Assembly (NCBI GenBank): GCA_942486035.1
Contig: CALNXK010000015.1
Span: 1,267,501-1,331,500 of the forward strand
Direction: 5' to 3'
Length of the DNA stretch: 64,000 bases
Origin: Porites lobata
Lineage: Eukaryota; Cnidaria; Anthozoa; Scleractinia; Poritidae
In this document: piece by piece, positions 51,601-63,000 of the stretch
Layout: each line of letters starts with the position of its first letter
Position numbering within the stretch: position 1 is the stretch's first letter
Position numbers and translations under genes: made by a program
Notes under the pieces: generated by a model
Database searches by the model: none
The model's input: only the letters and a program-made list of their open reading frames with translations
What the model was told of the DNA's origin: nothing

Positions 51601-54600
51601 CCCGTTGATAAGCCGCTGATACCCCTTCTTTCTAAAATCTTGCCTTATTTTCGTAAAAGGTTCCCGGAGAAGGTTCGGCTTACTGGGGCCAATTAAAGAT
51701 TCGTAGGTATCAAAAGATTCATATGACCTTGGTCATATTTAAGAGAAATCAAATTGAAAACTGGCAACCTTTCAAGGAGAAAAATGACATTCCATTAAAT
51801 AGAAAGCTGACAGTGGAAAATGTTTGGAGCAGGCTGTTTTTATTTCTTTGCTTGGACTACGGGGTCGTAACGCGATGAACCTACACTGACACTAGAAAGA
51901 TCTCGCTGTTTCAGCCCCAAATTGCCAATTCAGCCCTGTAGGCCAAAGTCTGATTCAGCCTCTCCTAGAGCTATCTGACCACAATTTAAGCCAAAATAGC
52001 CCCATCAAAAGGCTATTCCAGCCCATGCTGGGACCCATTTCAACCCTTCGTTGGGTCCAAATCAGCCCTGGGTAATTATTAAGGAAGCTAAATTAGACTC
52101 AAAAATAGGACAGTATTGTATTCACCGAAACGGCCCCATTTTGGGGGCTAAAACAGATCTTTCTGATTTACAGTGTTGTTAACCTAGTTGAATCGTTTTG
52201 TTAGTCAAGATAGATTAGGCTATATCTACACTTTAACCCTTTAAGCTTAAGCCTTAAGTGTGATCAGCATGAAATTTCTCCTTATAATATCAATGCTTTA
52301 GAAAGCAGAGTGGTCATGAGAATTGAGTGCATGATCAGGGAAGATGAGTGTAATTGATATTTTAACGAATTCTCCCCACTACTTCTACTGAAAAAGTATA
52401 GGAACAGTAAATTAGAATCTCAATTTTGATACAAAATAAACAAATAATAAATAATGATTTGGAGGTAGCACATCCACAAAGTGGTTCTTCGTCTACCTGA
52501 TTCCTGGTCGAATTGGAATTTGGAAATGTTGGTTTTTGAGGAGAGGGGAAAACCGGAGTACCTCTCGGAGCAAAGGAGAGAACCAACAACAAACTCAACC
52601 CACATATGGCGTCGACGCCGGGATTTGAACCCGGGCCATATTGGTGGGAGGCGAGCGCTCTCACCACTGCGCAATCCCTTGCTCCTAGGGTTTAAAGGGT
52701 TAACGGATTGCTTTTCATGTCGACAAGAAAAGCTAATATCTGGTATAGTATGCACACATGTTCACAAAGCACCAAAGAGTGGGACAGAAACCTTTCTGAT
52801 ATGTGGCGATCCTTCTTCAACTTTGGCGGGGCGCATCTTCGTTCCGTTACAGAAATCGGGCCGAAATCACCTTTCTTGTGTGTGAACAGAAGTGCTATCT
52901 GATATGGTTTTCGGGCCAGCGCAAGATCTATCCACCTGGGGTAGTCAATCGATAAAAATCGGTATCGATTTATCAATCGAGTAATTGGTCTGTACTGGCC
53001 CTGATAAATCGATAAAAATCGGTCAATGTGATTTCACTGATATCGATTGTATCGATTAATCGGTAGAAATTGATGACAACGTTTCGTTCATCGATTCATC
53101 TTGATTTACTCATCGATTTATATCGGAAGATACATCTATTCATCAAGAAATAAAAACTGAATTCATGCAAACAGTTAATTTTTTGACAATTGAGTTGCAA
53201 TTGACAGAAGAAGGACCAAACAATTATCATTTTCTTTTAAAAAGTCTTTAAAAAAACTATATCTTTTCTTTAAAACCAGGTTTAAAATCTTCCTCTGATG
53301 GCCGATATTGGCCAGGTTTGTAGGTGCTCTGTTTTCGTGATTAAGATCTATCACCCTTTTGAAACTAACGTCCTTGCAGGTCTGGGTGTAGTTACATCCC
53401 GGAGTTTTCTTTTTCTTTTTTTTTAATCAATACATAAAATCGAAGTCGATAAAAAATCGGTAGCAATCAAATGATTTTTATCGATTGATGACGGAAAACG
53501 ATGAAAATCTATCTAGAAAAATCTTTTAGCCTGACTTCAGACATGTTAAGGGATGTCTGAAATTCAGGAAAGGAAATTTTTGTCTAAGGTTGTATTTCTC
53601 GTGATACTTCCCTGCGAGAACTGAATGTAATTAAAGAGAACCGTTTTTGTTCTTATGAACACAATAAAGGGCTTTCGAGAGAAAGTTGTGTGTGTAATAG
53701 TTTCTACATTTCTCATTTTCATGTTTGTTGACCAATTGTTCTTCAGCTGTACTTTCTAACTCTATGCCAAAAAAGACAACATTGGCGGACTTCCGTTATG
53801 GATCGTTAAAATCATGGAAAATCGATAATATCGATTTGATGCAGGAATATAGTTTATCGATTTTCACCGATTTCCGTTACCTTACTAAATGATAACTGTG
53901 CCAAAAAGGATACCCTTTAGAGTGGGCTGAGCACCTCGAAAACCATGTTCTATCCCATCGCACAAGTCTGTACAGTTTTAACACTTGAGTTCCCCCTCTC
54001 TTCCCCCGGTCACTCCCCCCCTCCCCAACCCATGAGACATGAGATGGCCTTCAAGTACTGAGAAGTGTGTATTTTTCTTAAATAGTTGGCAACAAGTTTG
54101 TGCAAGTCTATCGGCATCTCTGATAGCAATTTACAAAGCTGTATTTACGATGTGGCAATAACTAATGACACAACATTCACGGACCAAGAGGATTTCAAAC
54201 AAGGTAAGCTTAACATCAGATTATCTGTTTGATTTACAAAATTCGGCAGTAGTCAAATCATAATTGCACTAAACAGAAGAAAATCATTAAAATAACAAAA
54301 ATAAAAGGAAACTTTCTGACTCCTAATTTACAGGTTGTCCAGACAAATGCTCAGGAAAAGGCCGCTGTGTGAATGGAACATGTCGCTGCATCAATGGATG
54401 GGCCGGAGAAAGTTGTAACAAAGGTATTTTAAGACGTGTTGCTAAAGCGCTCCCTCTAAACGTTAAATGTTTAAGCGAAAGAAGGCGTCGTTTTCCCCTC
54501 AAATCAGTGGAGCCACGAAGTGATAATTGCTGGAACACAACTGGAACGATATTAATTATCTATTTCTGAGCTCACTCTGGCATTCATCTCAGCCCCTCGG

Positions 54601-54677
54601 TTTAATCCAGACCTAGAAACACCACCAAAACAGCTTCGAATTCTGCGCTCATGCAATAACCAGCCTTATTGTTATTA

Positions 54678-54712
<35 letters not shown>

Positions 54713-57700
54713 TAAAGTTTATGCAAACGAACGGGAAGGGAAGGAAAAAACATCGTTCTTTGTCCTTTTCCCTTCTCGAGCATCGTGCTTTCGTTGCTCA
54801 CGAGGTTCGTCTTGCCTGTGGAAGTCCTTTCACTTTCCCAGGAAAAGGAAAGAAATTCTCTTAATATAGACAAGTTTTTATTTCTTCAGACAGTTATAAA
54901 GTACTTCGCACCTTAACCCTCGGAAGTACAAAGGTCGGGGGGATAATTTACCAAGAAGATTTTAACTGGACGCTTGTCCATTTCAGTAGCTGCTCGTAAA
55001 CTTGGTGAAAATTGGATTACACAAATAAGAGATATTAAAACGAAAAGTGAGGTGTCGAATGGAAAAGAGTTGAAATTTTAAATGAATTAAATTTAATATC
55101 GTAAGCTTTCAGAACCTAATCTTAGCCTAAAATAGTTGTAAAGAAACATGAGAACAAGGACCGCCTTAATCGCCATGATCTCAAAGATCCAAAGTCATTT
55201 ACAAAGCTTGTTGTTGGGATGGTAATGTTTTTTACAATGGTAAAACCAAGCGACGGCTCCATGATAGGAAGCCGGACTGAACACTTCAAGCGCTAACAAA
55301 AAATGATCACTCTTCAGCTATTGTTGACCATATCACTGCCACTGGACATAACATTAAATGGGATGACTCTGAATTCTCAACATCTGGCAAAACAGATTAT
55401 CATTGTAAAATGAAAGAAACATTGGTTTATTCAAGACCCTAAGCCAGCTTTTAATGTCAACATCAGCAGTGAAAAGCTCATGCTTTATTAGCTGTTGCTT
55501 TTTGTATTAATTACGGTTAAGAATTTTTTTAAATTCTTAATCTCATTTCCAGAACCCTTGTAATTTTTTAATATATATATATATATATATATACAGAAAG
55601 TAAACTTCTGTGTCGAATAAAGATACTAAAAACAATGAAAAACGAAAGTCTTCTTTGCTTTTGCGCTACGCGTTTCACCGCTGTTGCGGCTCTTCAGGCA
55701 TAGCAAAGTGTTTTTATTAACTTATTACGTCACAGACGTAATTGTAATTACAATTATAATGGCTCTTGTAATTCGTAGCACGCGCGAGCAATTAGTGTAA
55801 TTTCAAATCATTAAGAACGGGATCCCGTTCTTAGCGCAAAAGCAAAGAAGACTTTCGTTTTTCATTGTTTTTAGTATATATATATATATAGTCTCGTCAT
55901 TTTCTTTAATGGTCACTTAAGATCACTTTTGAAAATGTACTATGTTGAATAGCATACGAAACGTCAAGTATATAAAAATGCGAAAACTCATAATGTTTAT
56001 CACCGCTGTTTGTTTTACTAACATCATCTTGTAGACAATATAACAGGCTACCATTTAGGGTAGAAACGTTTCAAAATATCCTAACGAAAACTGTACGGGG
56101 GTTTCAACCATTCCACCACACCTTCCCCTCCCTCCTCTCCCTCCCCGTACCACAGTGGGTTTTGCATGTACTTTCATTAGAGGATTAAGCATGTTATGTC
56201 ATGGTAGCCAGCACTGAAAAATTTACCGAGATTATGACGGTCCTTAAAGTATTCTGTTTTTAACGTCTGTAGGTTCTTGTCAAAATTGTTCAACCATCCA
56301 TGGGAACTGCGTAAAAGGATTTTGTGTTTGTGAGTTGGGCTGGGAAGGACAAAGCTGTGAGGTGAAAGGTTAGAGCATTCATATAAAGTGTAAGTACTGT
56401 ACTTGGAAAACCTTCCCCCTGTTTCAAAAAAATTACAACATGCATTATTTGCGAGGTATAATCAAAAGTTAAAACAAGCAAACAATGGGTACCATTTTAG
56501 CCATACTTTGCAAAGTGAACTATTGCATTACACAACTTATAAAAAGTATTTTTAACTTATTTCACGTCAAAAACGGCTAGGCAAGAGCCTTTTATGAGAA
56601 ATCACGGCTGCATCAAAAAAGAGTGATTTTCGAGCATAGAAATTGAAGATTATTTAATTATTTATATATTTATTTTGCCTCACGCACAATACTAGTTATC
56701 CCAAAATATTACTTTTCTCTTATAATTATGATAATCTACCTTGATTACATCGCCGAATGAAAAGAACTTTAATTTACCTTGATACGAGGCAATGAGGGCC
56801 AATGATCACGTTAAAAGTGTAACTAAATTTGTCGCCATTCAGAATTTGGTGTGAATAGATTTCAATGTAAGCCGACCTTTCCTTTTGACATTCGTAAATG
56901 TCTCTTCTGGCCTTCTACATAGCGGTTATTTCCGCATTTAAACTCGACGACCAGTTATATGGTTGCTTCTGAATTAAACTGCCTAAAATTCCGTGCCTTA
57001 GCCCCATCGAGGACACTACTATCTATCAATTTCTTCATTGTTCTGCGATTTATGAAATATATATATGCTTCCACGCATACTAACACACACACAAGGTTAA
57101 AGAAGTAATTCAAGGCCCAAAGCGAAGTTGTCGTGGGAACTTTGAGAAATTTCTTTCTGAAGTAAATTGTTCTTAGCTTGAAATCGCTTTCATGTCGCAA
57201 CTGGTCAACGAAGAACTTAAAAATACATGTCACCTCAATGAGTTGTAAGCCGGAGTCCGAGATACAGTCTTAAATCGCTGGTCAGCGGATACCCTATTTT
57301 GACAACTCTCAATAATGTAATGTAGGGCCTGTGTAAGTGAGACAATTCATATCGGCTAATGCAAATGGGTAGACGTACATGTACGTACGAACGATTTTGT
57401 CAGAACAAAAATTTCTGGCACGCAGAGATAACCAAATTTTCTTACCCATGGTACTCCGCTGCGCGTGCGAGACTCCCCTATCAACTTAGTAAATAATTCA
57501 TGGAACAGAAAAAGAAATTGTAGTAGGTGTATAAAAATAGGTACTGATAATAATAAATAACTGAAAATAATTTTTCTAGAAGGGTTTATTTAGGATAAAA
57601 TTAATGTCATTTCTTTAGCTACTTGTCACAACGTTAGCAACTGCACAAGTCCTGTACACGGCGCTTGCAAGAAGACAGATATTTGTCAGTGCAATCCTGG

Positions 57701-59796
57701 ATACCTCGGTAAGTACAGTAATACCTCGATATGACAGTCAGTATTATAACAGCAATTCAAAAGCTTTATGCAATCTTAATGATAGTCATTATGCTAACCA
57801 TAATTAAATCATACTTATAATCATCCTTATAATCATCCTGATTTGTAATCTAAACCATAACAATTTTAAGGATTAAGCATCAGTGATTATATTTAGCAAT
57901 TACTAAATGAGGCTGAGTTGAAAAATTATGCAATTGAAAAATCGCACTGAAAAGAGTTCAAACCCCCCAAAAAAGCAGACGATGGTCTTTCAATTGTTAG
58001 TATTCTTAAGGTTGAATGCCATAATTTTGGCATAGATTGGTCACGTGGCGCCGAGCTGCAAAGGACTTATTATTAAAGGATTAAATACTTCTTGAATATT
58101 TATAAATTCCGAAGTCTCCTTAGTCTCCCTAGCAGCCGCTTTTTGGATGTCACGCAAAGCTCCCCCAAACGCAAGCATTAATTGGTAACCATTAAGCTCG
58201 GAATTTTGAACTTTGACGACACTTTGCGAAAAGCTTCGTCAAGCGCCGCCATTTGTATTGTGTTGCTTGTGATACTTTTCCACATGAGGATCGCGATAAA
58301 AAACGATATCTGATTGGACGAGTCTCAAACGGTGAGTCTAGGCTCCTAAAAATGGAACCCAAGCTGTGATTGGTCAATTTGGAGAAAGAATGTAGTGCGG
58401 ATGTCAGCAGCCGTTCTTTTAGGGGAGCTTTGCGTGACATCTGCGTGGGAGGGTAGAAGACAATTTTGACGTTTGACTTGATGTGTTAAATGAAAAGAGA
58501 AAAAGTTAAGAATCGCTCATGGGATTGGCGTTCTTAAGTTGATTTTGAAAGAGACGAGAGAAGTCCGCTTGACAATTTTGGCATGTTGGAAAATTATTGA
58601 CAGACGTATTTCGGTCTACTATTGCAAAGTAAAAAAGATTGCTGTGGAGACGTAATAGGACACTCTTTTTTAATGTTTTTAAGTTGATAGAGCCTCAAAT
58701 ATTTAGTATATTACGGGAAATTAACTGATACCGACGTTTTATGTCCTCAGGTGTTGATTGCAGCATCATGCCTACTTGTCACAACGTGTCAAATTGTTCA
58801 GGGAACGGGCTCTGTATCGATTTTGGTGCCTGTCATTGTTATAAAGGTTGGACAGGAAGTAATTGCACTGAATACTCGTGTGAACTGTTCGATTATTGTT
58901 CAGGTAAAGTCTGTATTTACTTCTTTAAATGGGAAATAATTTGTTTAAAATTATTACTGAGCCGTCTCATGACTCGTTTTAAGATAGAAGAACATTTAAA
59001 ACTCAAGAACCTGTATGAAGGTTGCGAAGGTCAGTTGAAGGCCAGCAAGGATATAAAAAAAATGGTTCATGAAACTGCGTTTGTCAATGGTTTTTAGATT
59101 AAATGAGCTTCTTGTTGTTTAAAACGCCTAGAGTCCAAGGAAAACTTAATTAACCGATAGCTCCCGGCAAAGAAACAGCAGTTTCATTGTTCTTGTACAT
59201 TTTTTTAGCAAATTGCCAACGTTCTGGTAAGATATTAAATTTTGAATGTTGTAAATGACAACCTTTTCTTTGCAGTATTTTCCTTGGCTTTATTTGTAGT
59301 TTTCTTTCGTTTTAAAGCAATCAAAGTGGATCGGAAACGAATTGATCTGCCACAGTGCAGCTCTTACCCTGAGCCCGGTTTCTCGAAAGATGGTTAAGTT
59401 TAACCCAGGATTAAGGTCGATTAAGCCAAGTTTTAAGCAAGCAATGCAGTGCAAGCATGCAACTCAAGCTTACAAAATACGGCTGTACTGTTGGGCCTTT
59501 ACTTCGAGATATGGTTATGATAACACAAAATGTTACTACAAATGAACCGATACATAGGAAGGTAAAATTCAAAAACTGAACAAAATTTTAATCCTGGATT
59601 AGCGCTAATAGGCCTTTCAGGAACCGGGCCCAGGTCTTTAATTAAATTAAATGAATTGTTTTGGGAGAGGGGGGAGGATGAATTCAATTGCAGCATATGC
59701 GTATGGCCGTCGCATTTGCCCTTTGGAATTCAATGAACATTGCGACGGCTATACATACATATTATTATTGTTATCATTATCATCATGATTATCATT

Positions 59797-59836
<40 letters not shown>

Positions 59837-59862
59837 CCATCATTATCATCATTATTATCATC

Positions 59863-59894
<32 letters not shown>

Positions 59895-59904
59895 CATTAT
59901 CATC

Positions 59905-59975
<71 letters not shown>

Positions 59976-59988
59976 CATTATCATTATC

Positions 59989-60020
<32 letters not shown>

Positions 60021-63000
60021 CCTTATCATTATCATTATTATTACTATTATTATTATTATTATTACATTTTTAATTGTTCCCCTTGAGTAATGTAGTAATG
60101 TATGGTTGTTTCTCAAAGAGCGTGGTCACTGCGTGGCACTAGACACTTGTGCCTGTGATCTTGGCTGGACCGGGGCAAGCTGTGCTCTTCCTGATTGTTC
60201 AGCTGTGGATCAGTGCTCCGGGAAAGGAGAGTGTGTTTCCAGCAACCAATGCCGATGTTACCCAGGATTCGCGGGGGCAAACTGCAGTGAAGTGGCTGAC
60301 TGTGGTATATTTGCAAACTGTAGCGGACACGGTACTTGCCTTTCCATGACGTTAGGGAACGTGTCATGTGGGTACGGAAGTCGTTTAATGTTGTTGTTGT
60401 TTATTTATTTATTTAGTTATTTATTTATTTATTGCTGTTGATTTGTTGGTTTGTTTTCTTGTTGTTGTTGTTGTTGTTGTTGTTTGTTTTTTTTAGCAAA
60501 ATTGTAACTATCCATTTGGGAAATAATAGATTTGGTATTAAAAATTGCATGGACATTCGATGAGAAAATACAAGAGAAATTTTGGTATTAACCTTCAATT
60601 GTTGAATTTGGCTTACAAATGGATCGACACCCAAGGTTATTAAGTGTGATAATGAGCAGAGTTTCACTCTTTGATCACAATGTTTTATCGGGTATGTCTA
60701 AATCTACAGGATATGTTTTGTTTCCTTTACTTTTTTGACGTTCTGTGCATTGGTAACCATTACTATTTACACATGCAATTGTAGAATTATCAGTGAGTTT
60801 GCGCAACAGAATGGCAGGAAGAAGAGGACGGCAAAAAGAGGCCTCTTACTTGCGTGTTTTGTTGTGATATTCCCTTAACATTGCTAAGATCAGTTCAAAA
60901 GGTGAAGTTTGGCGGAATTGTTTTTCAAACATAATTATTGACACGCTTGTCACACAAGGTTTTAACTGCCGTCTTCTTTCCTCTCCCGTCCAGTTCCTCA
61001 AGGTTCAATATTATCTGGTAATGAAAACGTGTTCCTAGTTAGCATACCAAGTATTTCACGAAAGAACTGAAGACTCACATGAGTGTAACATCTGATTATT
61101 ATCAATTGTCTTTCACAGTTGTTATCCGGGATTCACTGGAGATAACTGCAGTCAACCTACCTGTACATCACTTAACAATTGTTCTGGTCACGGTGTGTGT
61201 ATAGAGGCCGAGCTCTGTAAATGTGAACAGGGATACAATGGCACAGACTGTAGTAACTACTCCTGTGAAGCTCTAAACGTTTGTTCTGGTATGTTTCCTA
61301 AGATGTTTATACTCATTTTTTGTTCAACATCGCAAGCTTTCGCTGCTTACGTCGAGGTCACATGATATCTAACAATAAAACTGTTTCCCGCCAAAAGTCT
61401 TTGAGTGAAAAAAAGGAAAAACTATGACGTCTAAGGCAGCGATCAACATTGCACTGTTACTCACGAATGTTGAATGCTCAGTGAGATTTACTTTCATTAA
61501 TTTGTACACGCAGAAGATTGTTCAGTATGAGGTGACCTTATTCTCATATTATTAACATTATCATTATCATTACCGTTATTATTGTCATCATTACTGATTA
61601 ATCAGGAGATCAAACTGAGCACCCTTTTCCTAAATTACCTATTCAGCCATGGTTGTGCCACCTTTGCATTGTGGTTTCCCTCTTCTGCTTTACATAATTG
61701 ATTGCTCCTATTTTTAAAAGGCGAACATGTTCCGATACGCCTTCACCCATTATCGTCTCAGCAAGGTAATCCACTTCGTGCACCGTTTAACACAGTCAGC
61801 TTTTTCGTGAATTTACGAAGGAGGCACACCAGTTAGCGATTGACATGCACAACTGTAACCCAGGAGCTAAAGTCTGAACTTCCATAAAATACCTCGGACA
61901 ACTGGCGGCCGGAGCGGGATTTTAACCGGGACTTCCAAGTTTTCAGTTCCACGCCTTGACCACTCTGTCACGCAGCCGCCGCTGGTGCTAGCTGCCGCAA
62001 GACATGATTTCTAATTATATATCTTAGCTCATAAAGATAGTAATAATAGTCGCCCATTTAGACTTCAAACCCGTAATTAAAATCGAGGAGAGCTTACCCC
62101 AGTGTGTATACCTGACCTAAGCAATCATTTTTCCAGGTAACGGTCAGTGCATTGGATATGATGTATGCAACTGCAACTCTTCATGGTCAGGTCCAGCGTG
62201 CAGCATCCCTGATTGTAGTGGAGTTAAGAACTGTTCTGGACAAGGAGACTGTATTCTTGTGAACAAGTGCGCCTGTTATCCAGCCTTCGATGGCAAGTAC
62301 TGCGATCAAAAGGCGAAACCAAACATCAACCCACCCACTTTTAATCAAGAGCTTTATAACGCGACCATTAAGGAAAACGCTCCCCCTGGAACACTGATTT
62401 TGCACGTTCACGCTAATGACACGGATGACGGCAGAAATGGAGAGATATTTTATTCGCTTCTTGGCGAAAAAAGCGTTGAGGACCTTTTTGCTGTTGACGG
62501 AGCAAGTGGAAAAGTTTTTAATCTGTTAACGTTTGATTTTGAGACTGTGGAACCCCATATATTCAATGTGACGCTTTTGGCCTCAGACAATGGCTTCCCA
62601 CAGAAATCGAGCGTGACCATCGTACAGGTAGCGGTAATGGACGAAAACGACAATTGTCCAATATTTGTCGAGCCAACAGGAAACCTTCGGCTTGATGTCG
62701 TTGACATAAAACCAGGAAGTGTTCTTACTAAAGTTTCGGCGACAGATCTGGACAATGGCGTGAACAGCGACATATCGTACAGCCTATCATATAATGATGC
62801 CTTCAACATTGATTCGACAACTGGTTTGATCATGACAACTTCTAATCCAACGAGGGAAGAATATTATCTATTAGTTGGTGCAGCTGACAAGGGAGAAAGA
62901 TCCTGCTTGACGGAAATACAGTTGACAGTTAGGGTTATCAATTCAGCCACACTGACACCGCTGACCAATCAAAAATCACCACCCTCGTCGATTTCATCTG

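Noticed and set aside
52619..52687. A tRNA gene on the minus strand
   Set aside because: Box sequences are present but the acceptor stem does not pair and a SINE body follows, so it is annotated as a SINE.
59209..59226. Possible 18-nt micro-exon (ttttttag ... TCTG|gtaaga) in the EGF array
   Set aside because: Including it would add an extra cysteine and break EGF spacing; skipping it gives a clean join of exons 31 and 32.
59688..60116. Three long open frames over the ATC/ATT repeat on both strands
   Set aside because: They are poly-I, poly-H/Y and poly-M/I artefacts of a microsatellite.
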